From contig DATLYY010000020.1 of NCBI GenBank assembly GCA_035574275.1, positions 1-51,291 of the forward strand: DNA of 51,291 bases, in the 5' to 3' direction. This DNA comes from Verrucomicrobiia bacterium (GTDB lineage Bacteria; Zixibacteria; MSB-5A5; DSPP01). This document shows, piece after piece, positions 23,811-31,879 of the stretch (within the stretch, counting starts at the first letter, position 1; each line of letters opens with the position of its first letter). Made by a program: the position numbers and the translations under genes. The notes under the pieces were generated by a model. The model did no database searches and was not told the DNA's origin. It worked only from the letters and a program-made list of their open reading frames with translations.

Positions 23811-24722
23811 ATGACAAAATTGAAATGGTTTTCTTCCGGCTTTTTTGCGCTGGCCGCCGTGGCGTTCGTCGCCTGGGGGCTTTCCGCCTCCGACCCCAAG
23901 GAGGTAAAGGGGGAATACGTCGGCAGCGAAAAATGCATGGAATGCCATGCGGAAGAGATAGCGGCCGACTACCAGCATACCGTTCACTTCGGCGTGGAGC
24001 AAAACGCCCAGACGGAGTTGGAAAAAAACATGTGCGAGGCCTGCCACGGCCCCGGCTCGGCCCACATCGAAGAGCCGGAGGACAAGGGCCGCCACTGGAC
24101 CTTTAAAAAGGAGGATGGCGAGAGTTCCGAGGACTGGAACGCCGTCTGTCTGCAGTGTCACGAAAAGGGAGCACAGACCCATTTCACCGGCTCGATGCAC
24201 GAGGGGCGCGGGGTGGCCTGCGTGGACTGCCACACGGTGATGAAAAACGTATCCCCGGAAAACCAGCTGGCCAAGCCGACCGCGCCGGAGGTCTGCTTTG
24301 AATGCCATAAAATGAAAAAAATGCAGTTCCAAAAATCCTCCCACATGCCCCTGATGGAGGGGAAGCTGGCCTGCGTGGACTGCCACAACCCGCACGGTTC
24401 CCCCAACCCGGCGATGCTGATTGAAAATTCGCCGAACGAAAACTGTTTAAAATGCCATACGGAAAAAGCGGGGCCGATGCTCTGGGAGCATCCGCCGGTG
24501 CGGGAAAACTGCCTTTCCTGCCACAACCCGCACGGCTCGAACCACGACAACCTGCTCGTGGTCAAGCGTCCGCGGCTCTGCCAGCGCTGCCATATCGAGT
24601 CGCGGCATCCCACCACGCCATATTCGGAGTCCCGGCTGCACGCCATTGACCGGGGCTGTGTAAACTGCCATTCGCAAATTCACGGCTCAAACCATCCCTC
24701 CGGGATGATGTTTCTGCGATAG
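23811..24722 (+). CDS. Decaheme cytochrome c, DmsE/MtrA/PioA-like
   Basis: 303-aa periplasmic cytochrome with an N-terminal signal sequence and ten CxxCH motifs (CMECH, CEACH, CLQCH, CVDCH, CFECH, CVDCH, CLKCH, CLSCH, CQRCH, CVNCH). Length, heme number and 'CHNPHGS' spacing match the DmsE/MtrA family, whose members fill the lumen of an outer-membrane barrel and carry electrons across the outer membrane. The barrel gene follows 10 bp downstream. ACAGGAGGG precedes the ATG. Confidence 0.92.
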   Translation: MTKLKWFSSGFFALAAVAFVAWGLSASDPKEVKGEYVGSEKCMECHAEEIAADYQHTVHFGVEQNAQTELEKNMCEACHGPGSAHIEEPEDKGRHWTFKKEDGESSEDWNAVCLQCHEKGAQTHFTGSMHEGRGVACVDCHTVMKNVSPENQLAKPTAPEVCFECHKMKKMQFQKSSHMPLMEGKLACVDCHNPHGSPNPAMLIENSPNENCLKCHTEKAGPMLWEHPPVRENCLSCHNPHGSNHDNLLVVKRPRLCQRCHIESRHPTTPYSESRLHAIDRGCVNCHSQIHGSNHPSGMMFLR

Positions 24723-24732
24723 GGAGGCGGAG

Positions 24733-26943
24733 ATGAAAAAGCTCATTCTGACCATACTGACGGCCGGCTGGGCGGCCTTCACTTTCGCCCAGGAAGGAAC
24801 CACGACGGCGGGAAGCGGGGCCTACCAAACCTCCGGCTACTTTGAAGGTGGTTTCTGGCAGGTATTGAAAAACCCCGGCTCGGCCAAGTTTCAGGAATAC
24901 CGGCGGGTAGAGGAGCATATGCTCTTGAACCGTTTCGGCTTCGATTTGACGAAAGGGAAATACTATCTCAATGTTTCTGCGCGCGAGCTGGGAAAAACCG
25001 ACCAGGGAGCCAAGGCGAGCTTCGGCTTGGTACGCAAATGGAAAAACGAGGTCACCTGGTCGCAGACCCCGCACCTTTATTCCACTTCCACCAGGCAGTT
25101 TTACCTGAATGCGGGGGGAGGGGTTTTCACGCTCCCCGACAGCGTCAAGGCCGCCTTGTCAACGGGCAGCACCGCGGCGGTCACCGCCAAGCTGCAAAGC
25201 TACCTTTCCGGAGCGCAGCCCTTCGATTTGGCGGCCCGGCGCAACACGGGTGGAGCCGTCTCCGAGTGGAAACCCCGGTCGGACGTAACCGTGAAAGCCG
25301 GTTACATCAATGAACGAAAACAGGGGGGAAAGCAGTTCGGCACGGCCATCCAATTCAATGCGGTGGAACTGCCGGAGCCGATCAATTATGAAACCCACCG
25401 TTTTTCCGCCTCCGCCGAGCTGGCCCGCAAGAACTATTCGGCCGCCCTGGAATATTCCGGGCGGATTTTCAACAACAAAACCGAAACCTTGATTCGGGAC
25501 AATGCCTTCCGGGCCAGACCCGATTCGGTTGGCGCCCCCCGACGGATACGGATGGCCCTTTATCCGGACAACACGGCCCACAACTTCACCTTCACGGGCA
25601 CCTACAATCTCCCGTATAAAACCCGCAGCGTGGCGGTCGTAAGCTACGGTATCGCCAAGCAAAACGAAGATTTTTTGCCGCACACCATCAATTCCGCCAT
25701 CTCCGACACCGGCTTGGTCATCCGCCGGCGGGAGGACGGCACGATTGTCACCAGCTTGGAAGGGGAATTCAAGACCTTTGTGTTCAATTACCAGATTTCC
25801 TCCCGGCCGATGGAAAAACTGACGTTAAAGGGGAAGGCCCGTTTCTATGAATTCGCCAACGAAACTCCCGAGCTCTTGTTCACCAGCTATGTGGGTTACG
25901 ACGCCAGTTTGAGCACCCGCGGACGGGCCAGCCTGCCGTACGAATACATCAAAAGAAGCGGCGGCGTGGAGGCCGGCTATGAAATCATCCCGCAGGCCCG
26001 CGCATCGGTCGGTTACCTGCGCGAAGGAATCAGCCGCAACCACCGGGAAGTAGAGGCCTCCAACGAGGATATCTACACCGGCACTTTGGACCTGCGCCCC
26101 GCCAACTGGGTCACCGTACGCAGTTCCTACGTTCATTCGGAAAGGAAGTCGGACACCGCCAAATACCATCCCCATTTCTTCGAGGAATCGTTTCCCGAAG
26201 GGGAGGCGGTTGTCAACGTGGCAATGTCCTTGGACGAACTGCGCCGCTTCGACGTGTATAACCGGCGGCGGGATAAAGTGGAGTTGACCAGCCGGCTTTC
26301 CCCCATCGACAAAGTGGACGTCGGCTTAAACGTCAGCTTCGCCCAGGATGATTATGCTGCCGCCTACGGCTTGCAGAAGTTCTGGAATCTGGGTTGGGGG
26401 GTCGATTTTGCCTATACTCCGGTCCCCCGACTAACCCTTTTCGGCGACGTCGGACAGGATAACAACCGCGGGGAGACGGAATCCCGCTACCGCCCGGTTT
26501 ATTCCAACGTAGGGTACGACTCGCTCAACAACGACTGGAGCGGCGCTCTGCGGGACAAGTTTGAAAACTACGGCTTCGGTTTTTCGGCCGACGTCTGGCC
26601 CAAAAAGCTGACGTGGGGCGGAAATTACGGTTTTTCTTACAGCAAAAGCGAGTTGATTTCCACCTTTGTCCCAGGCGGGAATCCAAGCGGCGATGCGGTG
26701 AGCTTCCCCAGCGTTTATTACAAGCTTCACCGCCTCGGTTCGCAGCTTTCTTACCGTATCACCAGTCAAACGGCCCTTAAATTTGACTACTGGTACGAAA
26801 AGTATATCCAGACCGACTGGGCCATCGACCCGGTAGAGCCCTTCACGAATGTCACCGGCGCCACCCGCTCCATTTTTCTGGGCGCCCAGGTTCCGGACTA
26901 CGAAGCCCACGTTATGGCCTTGAAATTGAGTTACGCGTTTTAG
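24733..26943 (+). CDS. Outer-membrane beta-barrel, MtrB/PioB-like
   Basis: 736-aa protein with a cleavable signal peptide (ending near FAQEG). A long run of alternating amphipathic strands is full of Tyr/Arg/Gly and ends with ALKLSYAF, a C-terminal aromatic barrel signal. Immediately downstream of an MtrA-type decaheme cytochrome, this is the expected sheath of a trans-outer-membrane electron conduit. I see no Cys pair near the N-terminus such as MtrB of Shewanella has. No extracellular MtrC-type multiheme lipoprotein lies in the window. Confidence 0.87.
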   Translation: MKKLILTILTAGWAAFTFAQEGTTTAGSGAYQTSGYFEGGFWQVLKNPGSAKFQEYRRVEEHMLLNRFGFDLTKGKYYLNVSARELGKTDQGAKASFGLVRKWKNEVTWSQTPHLYSTSTRQFYLNAGGGVFTLPDSVKAALSTGSTAAVTAKLQSYLSGAQPFDLAARRNTGGAVSEWKPRSDVTVKAGYINERKQGGKQFGTAIQFNAVELPEPINYETHRFSASAELARKNYSAALEYSGRIFNNKTETLIRDNAFRARPDSVGAPRRIRMALYPDNTAHNFTFTGTYNLPYKTRSVAVVSYGIAKQNEDFLPHTINSAISDTGLVIRRREDGTIVTSLEGEFKTFVFNYQISSRPMEKLTLKGKARFYEFANETPELLFTSYVGYDASLSTRGRASLPYEYIKRSGGVEAGYEIIPQARASVGYLREGISRNHREVEASNEDIYTGTLDLRPANWVTVRSSYVHSERKSDTAKYHPHFFEESFPEGEAVVNVAMSLDELRRFDVYNRRRDKVELTSRLSPIDKVDVGLNVSFAQDDYAAAYGLQKFWNLGWGVDFAYTPVPRLTLFGDVGQDNNRGETESRYRPVYSNVGYDSLNNDWSGALRDKFENYGFGFSADVWPKKLTWGGNYGFSYSKSELISTFVPGGNPSGDAVSFPSVYYKLHRLGSQLSYRITSQTALKFDYWYEKYIQTDWAIDPVEPFTNVTGATRSIFLGAQVPDYEAHVMALKLSYAF

Positions 26944-26978
26944 GCGGGGGTATAAACTGGAAAGGAGAGAGTGAGACA

Positions 26979-27386
26979 ATGAAAAATAAAAGAATCATCG
27001 TCGCCGTTGCCGGCTTGGCGCTTTTGGCGGCCGGAGTTTGGGCGCAGGAGGGCAAGACCGTTTCCTCCGGCAAGGAGGTGTACACCAAGAAATGCGCCTC
27101 CTGCCACGGCAAGCAGGGGGAAGGAGTGGCCAAAATGGCCACGATGTTGAAAGCCACCATCCGCAACTGGGGTGAAGTGGCGGCAACTGCCGATACTTTG
27201 GCGGCCTGGAAAAAAATCACCACGGACGGAAAAGGGAAAATGCCCGCCTTCAAGGCAAAGCTTTCCGCTGCGGAGATGGACTCGGTGCTGGCATACGTGA
27301 AAAGTTTGACCAAGCCCGGCAAGCCGGCCAAGTCCGAGGGTGCCGAAGGAAGTGCCAAAGCGGACAGCGCCAAAGGGGCCAAATAA
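26979..27386 (+). CDS. Periplasmic monoheme cytochrome c
   Basis: 135-aa class I cytochrome with a signal peptide (ending near VWAQEG), one CASCHGKQGEG heme site (about residue 40) and a candidate distal Met in 'GKGKMPAF'. An Ala/Lys-rich tail follows. It is the last gene of the decaheme/barrel group and lies before the Rieske/cytochrome b genes, so it may shuttle electrons between the two. GGAAAGGAGAG precedes the ATG. Confidence 0.9.
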   Translation: MKNKRIIVAVAGLALLAAGVWAQEGKTVSSGKEVYTKKCASCHGKQGEGVAKMATMLKATIRNWGEVAATADTLAAWKKITTDGKGKMPAFKAKLSAAEMDSVLAYVKSLTKPGKPAKSEGAEGSAKADSAKGAK

Positions 27387-27405
27387 GTGTAACACCAGTA
27401 CTTCG

Positions 27406-27436
27406 ACCGGCCGGAGCAGGATGGGCTCCGGCCGGT
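27406..27436 (+). other. Strong 12-bp hairpin after the monoheme cytochrome gene
   Basis: ACCGGCCGGAGC (27406-27417) pairs with GCTCCGGCCGGT (27425-27436) over a 7-nt loop. No T-run follows. It may separate expression of the decaheme group from the Rieske/b group by pausing or RNA processing. Confidence 0.55.
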
Positions 27437-27500
27437 TCAATGTTCCAGGCCGGCAGGACGTTCGCCGGCGCGCGGCCTAACGATTGCAGGAAAAGGGCAG

Positions 27501-27944
27501 ATGTTGGACAAACAGAACCGCCGGGAGTTTTTGAACTTTTTTCTCGGAGGGGGTTTTCTGGCCCTCCTCGGGGCCGTTTTTTATCCGGTTTTGCGCTTCG
27601 TGATGCCGCCGGCCAAGTCGGAAGCGTTCGGCGGCTCGGTGACGGCGGCCAAAACGGGGGAACTCCCCCCCAACTCCGGCAAGATTTTTCCCCTTGGCGA
27701 CAGCCCGGGGATTCTGGTGCACACCGCCGAAGGGGAGTATAAGGCCTTCTCGGCCGTCTGCACCCATCTTTCCTGCACCGTGCAGTACCGCTCCGATTTG
27801 GGCCACATCTGGTGCGCCTGTCACAACGGCCACTATGATTTGACCGGCAAAAACGTCGCCGGCCCGCCCCCCCGTCCGCTCACCGAATATCCGGTCACCC
27901 TATCGGGCGACAACGTAATCGTCAGCCCCAGCCGCGGGGCGTAG
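27501..27944 (+). CDS. Rieske iron-sulfur protein
   Basis: 147-aa Rieske subunit: an N-terminal [12 protein letters not shown] leader with one helix (Tat-like but with an imperfect motif), then the [2Fe-2S] fold with ligands in CTHLSC and CACHNGHYD (about 91-96 and 110-118). It oxidises quinol together with the cytochrome b encoded 1 bp downstream. '[23 protein letters not shown]' resembles b6f/bc Rieske proteins of Gram-negative and anammox-type complexes. No cytochrome c1 gene follows; multiheme cytochromes take its place. Confidence 0.93.
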   Translation: MLDKQNRREFLNFFLGGGFLALLGAVFYPVLRFVMPPAKSEAFGGSVTAAKTGELPPNSGKIFPLGDSPGILVHTAEGEYKAFSAVCTHLSCTVQYRSDLGHIWCACHNGHYDLTGKNVAGPPPRPLTEYPVTLSGDNVIVSPSRGA

Positions 27945-27945
27945 G

Positions 27946-29025
27946 ATGCGGCTTTTCCCCGCCCTCTATTCATGGGTCGGCGAGCGGGTCGATCTGGCGC
28001 CGCTCATTTATCTCATCAAGAAAAAAACGGTTCCCGACCATAAGCATTCCCTCTGGTATTACACGGGGGGAATGACCTTGTTCTTTTTCGCCATTCAGAT
28101 CGCCACCGGCATTCTGCTTTTGCTCTACTACCGGCCCAGCGCCGAGGCGGCCTACGAATCCGTGCAGTTTATCATGACCGAGGTGAAGTTCGGCTGGCTC
28201 ATCCGCTCGTTGCATTCCTGGTCGGCCAATTTGCTCATCGGGGCGCTTTTCGTGCATATGTTTTCGGTCTTTTTCATGAAGGCCTACCGCAAACCGCGCG
28301 AGCTCACCTGGTTTTCGGGATCCTTTCTTTTGTTTTTATGTCTGGCGTTCGGTTTTTCCGGTTACCTGCTCCCTTGGAACAAACTGGCCTACTTTGCCAC
28401 CAAGGTTGGAACGGACATCGCCGGACAGATTCCAATTTTGGGGCATTCCGTCCTGGTGTTTTTGCGGGGCGGGGAGGAAGTGTCGGGTGCCACTTTGACC
28501 CGATTTTTTGGTTTCCACGTGGCGATTTTGCCGGCGGCGGCCACTTTTCTTCTGCTTTTGCATCTGATTTTGGTGCAACTGCAGGGGATGAGCGTACCGC
28601 CCGCTCTCGAGAATAACCCGAATAAAAAGAGCATCCCCTTTTTTCCCCATTTTCTTTTGCGCGACCTGTTGGGCTGGCTTTTGGCGCTTCTTTTACTGGT
28701 GGTTTTGGCCTCCATTTTTCCGTGGGAACTGGGGGAAAAAGCGGATCCCTTGGCCCCCGCCCCCGCCGGCATCAAGCCGGAATGGTACTTCGTCTTCATG
28801 TTCCAGACCCTGAAGTTTCTGCCGGCGGAAATTTTGTTCATTCCCGGCGAACTGGTGGGAATCGCCGCCTTCACGGTGGGAGGCATTCTTTTGCTTTTCG
28901 TTCCGCTTCTGGACAAAAATCCGGCCGGGCGCTCGGGCCGCTGGATTAGCCGCATTGGCTGGGGGGTGGTGGTCTATATGGTGGTGTTTACGATTCTGGG
29001 ATATCTATGGCCGGCGACAAAATGA
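27946..29025 (+). CDS. Cytochrome b of a bc-type complex (b6 and subunit IV fused)
   Basis: 359-aa diheme cytochrome b. The b6-like N-terminal half has heme histidines in '[22 protein letters not shown]' and '[24 protein letters not shown]'. The subunit-IV-like half has the Qo motif PEWYF (about 280). Total of about eight helices. It pairs with the Rieske gene to form a second quinol:cytochrome c oxidoreductase beside ACIII. Its TGA overlaps the next cytochrome start (ATGA), indicating that the nonaheme protein is a subunit. Confidence 0.93.
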   Translation: MRLFPALYSWVGERVDLAPLIYLIKKKTVPDHKHSLWYYTGGMTLFFFAIQIATGILLLLYYRPSAEAAYESVQFIMTEVKFGWLIRSLHSWSANLLIGALFVHMFSVFFMKAYRKPRELTWFSGSFLLFLCLAFGFSGYLLPWNKLAYFATKVGTDIAGQIPILGHSVLVFLRGGEEVSGATLTRFFGFHVAILPAAATFLLLLHLILVQLQGMSVPPALENNPNKKSIPFFPHFLLRDLLGWLLALLLLVVLASIFPWELGEKADPLAPAPAGIKPEWYFVFMFQTLKFLPAEILFIPGELVGIAAFTVGGILLLFVPLLDKNPAGRSGRWISRIGWGVVVYMVVFTILGYLWPATK

Positions 29026-30299
29026 AGCGTTGGTTCAAAAAATTCGTCCGAACCGGTTCTTACGCGTCGGCACTGACCGGCTTGCTTATCTTTTCGGCCC
29101 GGGCCCAGGACACCTGCCTCGAATGCCACCGGCAGATGGAGGAAAATCTTAAGACGCCCACCTTGCATATCGAAGCGGACGTGCATTACCAGCGGGGAAT
29201 TTCCTGCGCCGGCTGCCACGGCGGCGACCCGAAGGAGGAAGACCCCGATTTGTCAATGAGTCCGGCCAGGGGATTCATCGGCGTTCCCAAACCGCAGCAA
29301 ATTCCTTCCTTCTGCGCCCGCTGCCACTCGGATGTGGAATACATGAAGCATTATAACCCCAAACTTCCCACCGACCAGCTGGCGCAGTACAGAACCTCCG
29401 TTCACGGAAAGCAACTGGCCAAGGGGGACACCAACGTCGCCACCTGTATCTCCTGCCACGGCGTGCACGGTATTCTGCGCCCCACCGATACCCGCTCCCC
29501 GGTTTTCAAGACCAATGTTCCCAAGACCTGCGCCGGCTGCCACGCCGACAAAAAAAGAATGGCCGCCTACAAAATTCCGACCAACCAGTATCACGATTAT
29601 TTGGAAAGCGTGCACGGAAAGCTGCTTTTGGAAAAAAAGGAGTTGTCCGCGGCGGCCTGCACGGACTGCCACGGCAACCACGGGGCCTCCCCGCCGGGGC
29701 TTTCGGACGTGGCGGGGGCCTGCGGGGAATGCCACCCCTCCAACCGGGATTTGTTTGAAAAATCCCCTCACAAGGAGCCGTTCCAAAAGGCAAAACTGCC
29801 GCAGTGCGCCGCCTGCCACGGCAACCACAAAGTGCTTCCGCCGACCGATGAATTTTTGGGCGTGGGGGAAGGGGCGGTCTGCGTCCAATGCCACAAGTCC
29901 GGGAGCAAAGGATACGAAACCGCGGCGGTTTTCAAGGCGTTGCTCGATTCGCTGAAGGCTGCAACGGAAGAAGCCCGCGGGCTGGTGAAAAAAGCGGAGG
30001 TGGCGGGCGTCAAGGTGGGGTTGACCAAGTTTGATTTGCGGGCCTGCGAGGACGTCATCGTCCATTCCCGCTCGGAACTGCATGCCTTCAATCTGGCCGA
30101 TTTCCGGGCCTTGATTCAGGACGGCATGACGAAGGCGGAACGGGTAAAGAAGGCCTCGCTCGTCTCGCTCGAAGACCTCGAAATCCGCCGCAAGGGCTTG
30201 ATTTTTTCGGGCGTTTTGATTCTGTTCTTGTGCATCGGCTTGTGGCTGAAAATCCGCAAGCTGGACAGGGAAAGGGGAAATCCTTCGGTCAAATCTTGA
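29022..30299 (+). CDS. Nonaheme cytochrome c with C-terminal membrane anchor
   Basis: 425 aa: signal peptide, nine CxxCH motifs (CLECH, CAGCH, CARCH, CISCH, CAGCH, CTDCH, CGECH, CAACH, CVQCH) up to about residue 295, a helical segment, and a C-terminal transmembrane helix ending in a basic tail. 'SVHGK' heme-ligand His repeats typical of NrfB/octaheme-like wires are visible. The ATG at 29022 gives an ATGA overlap with cytochrome b, so I prefer it to the ATG at 29007. It probably replaces cytochrome c1 as acceptor of Rieske electrons; inferred from position. Confidence 0.88.
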   Translation: MKRWFKKFVRTGSYASALTGLLIFSARAQDTCLECHRQMEENLKTPTLHIEADVHYQRGISCAGCHGGDPKEEDPDLSMSPARGFIGVPKPQQIPSFCARCHSDVEYMKHYNPKLPTDQLAQYRTSVHGKQLAKGDTNVATCISCHGVHGILRPTDTRSPVFKTNVPKTCAGCHADKKRMAAYKIPTNQYHDYLESVHGKLLLEKKELSAAACTDCHGNHGASPPGLSDVAGACGECHPSNRDLFEKSPHKEPFQKAKLPQCAACHGNHKVLPPTDEFLGVGEGAVCVQCHKSGSKGYETAAVFKALLDSLKAATEEARGLVKKAEVAGVKVGLTKFDLRACEDVIVHSRSELHAFNLADFRALIQDGMTKAERVKKASLVSLEDLEIRRKGLIFSGVLILFLCIGLWLKIRKLDRERGNPSVKS

Positions 30300-30324
30300 C
30301 AGCCCTGCCCCGCACTTGTTTATA
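30296..30324 (+). promoter_or_regulatory. Internal promoter within the multiheme cluster
   Basis: TTGACA (30296-30301) overlaps the stop of the nonaheme gene. With 17 bp spacing it is followed by TTTATA (30319-30324). It would drive the NapC-type and two cytochrome c/b fusion genes independently of the Rieske/b genes. Confidence 0.55.
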
Positions 30325-30343
30325 TGGGGGCCGAAAGTACGAT

Positions 30344-30424
30344 ATGAAAAAATCAGTTGTTCAAACGAAAAAGAATGAAAAGCCGGCCGCCGTTCTGGCG
30401 GCCGAAGGGGCCCGACAGTCATGA
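30344..30424 (+). CDS. Possible 26-aa leader peptide with hairpin
   Basis: ATG about 20 bp after the internal promoter; 26 codons (starts MKKSVVQTKKNEK), with the TGA overlapping the NapC-type start (ATGA). The end of the frame forms GGCCGCC-GTTCT-GGCGGCC. The GGCCGCC/GGCGGCC stem also closes the two structured elements of the stress island. No ribosome site, so translation is doubtful. Confidence 0.3.
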   Translation: MKKSVVQTKKNEKPAAVLAAEGARQS

Positions 30425-31857
30425 AAGGCTTTTTTTCGCGAATCTCGCGCAACCTGGTCAGTTTCTCGGGCCTTTTGGCCGCTTTCGTCTCGGCGGCCTT
30501 AATTATCACCATTCTGGCCATCGACATCCTCGGTTTTCACATCAATCCCTATATCGGAATTCTGGTTTATTTGATTCTGCCGGCCATTTTGATCGTCGGC
30601 GTGGCTTTGATTCCGGTCGGGCTGGCCCTGGAGCGGCGCCGGCAGCACCTCCAGAAGGGGCTCCCGCGGGAGCTGGCCCTGCCGCGAATCGAACTGGACC
30701 TGAATCGGCCGGATTTGCGGCGCCGGATTTCCTGGTTGGTGGCCGTTTTGGCCATTTTCCTTTCCGTGCTGTCCACGGCCGCCTACAAGGCGGTGGAGTT
30801 CATGGACTCCGTGACTTTCTGCGGCAAGGTCTGCCACGAGGTGATGGAGCCGGAGTTCGTCACCTACTCCCTGTCCCCCCATTCCCGGGTGGCCTGCGTC
30901 TCCTGCCACATCGGGCCGGGGGCCCCCTGGTTCGTCAAGAGCAAAATCTCCGGCGTGCGGCAGGTGTTTGCCGTCATGCTGAACACCTACGAAAAACCGA
31001 TCCCCACGCCGGTCGCCAACCTCCGCCCGGCCCGCGAAACCTGCGAGCAGTGCCACTGGCCGCAGAAGTTCCACGGCGAGCAGCTGCGGGTGATCACCAA
31101 ATTCTCGGAAGATGAAAAAAACACCCCGCTCAAAACCGTCCTGCTTCTGCGCACCGGCGGGGGGGACAAAAAAACCGGCATCGCCGAGGGGATTCACTGG
31201 CATATGAATATCGCCAACGAAATCACCTACATCGCCACCGATTCCGAACGGCAGGTGATCCCCTGGGTGCGGCTGAAGGATTTGTGGGGAAACGTCACCG
31301 AATACAAAACGCCGGACTTCAACCCCTCCCCGGATTCGCTGGCCAAGCTTCCCGTGCGGACGATGGACTGCGTGGACTGCCACAACCGTCCCACTCATAT
31401 CTACCGGCTTCCGGAAGAGGCCGTGGATGAGGCGATGCTGGCGCGGCAGATGAACCCGAATTTGCCATATTTGAAAAAAGTGTCGGTCGCGCTTTTGAAG
31501 GCCGAGTATCCGGACAAGCCCGCTGCCCTGGCGAAAATCAAAGGGGGGTTGGTGGGTTACTACAAACAAAACTATCCGGCCTTGGCCGTGGCTTGGGAAG
31601 AGGATGTTTTGAAAGCGGCGGAGAAGACGGCCGAAATTTACGCCAATAACATCTTTCCCAAAATGAAGATTACCTGGGGGACCTACAAAAACAACATCGG
31701 CCACCAGAATTTTCCGGGCTGCTGGCGCTGCCACGATGACAACCACACATCAAAGGAAGGGAAGTCGATCCGTCAGGATTGCGACCAGTGCCATTCCCTT
31801 TTGGCTGTGGATGAGGAAAACCCCAAACCGGTCATCGAGACGCTTCCCATTCGATAG
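30421..31857 (+). CDS. NapC/NirT-type membrane-anchored multiheme cytochrome c
   Basis: 478 aa. Two hydrophobic segments at the N-terminus (about 15-65) and a third before the heme domain (about 100-120) are followed by six heme motifs. The first is the spaced CGKVCH (CxxxCH) in 'TFCGKVCHEVMEPEF', then CVSCH, CEQCH, CVDCH, CWRCH and CDQCH. The 'CH.VM.PE' context is the quinol-oxidising NapC/NirT signature. Such proteins pass electrons from menaquinol to periplasmic partners. It probably feeds the large cytochromes encoded next. Confidence 0.87.
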   Translation: MKGFFSRISRNLVSFSGLLAAFVSAALIITILAIDILGFHINPYIGILVYLILPAILIVGVALIPVGLALERRRQHLQKGLPRELALPRIELDLNRPDLRRRISWLVAVLAIFLSVLSTAAYKAVEFMDSVTFCGKVCHEVMEPEFVTYSLSPHSRVACVSCHIGPGAPWFVKSKISGVRQVFAVMLNTYEKPIPTPVANLRPARETCEQCHWPQKFHGEQLRVITKFSEDEKNTPLKTVLLLRTGGGDKKTGIAEGIHWHMNIANEITYIATDSERQVIPWVRLKDLWGNVTEYKTPDFNPSPDSLAKLPVRTMDCVDCHNRPTHIYRLPEEAVDEAMLARQMNPNLPYLKKVSVALLKAEYPDKPAALAKIKGGLVGYYKQNYPALAVAWEEDVLKAAEKTAEIYANNIFPKMKITWGTYKNNIGHQNFPGCWRCHDDNHTSKEGKSIRQDCDQCHSLLAVDEENPKPVIETLPIR

Positions 31858-31879
31858 TTTGAAAGCGTAGGCGCCGATT

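Noticed and set aside
27501-29025. Rieske/cytochrome b as part of a canonical bc1 or b6f complex
   Set aside because: No cytochrome c1 or f gene; the coupled partner is a nonaheme protein.
30421-31857. NapC-type gene as a classical tetraheme NapC/NirT
   Set aside because: It has six heme motifs, an unusual CxxxCH first motif and extra N-terminal helices, so a plain napC call would mislead.
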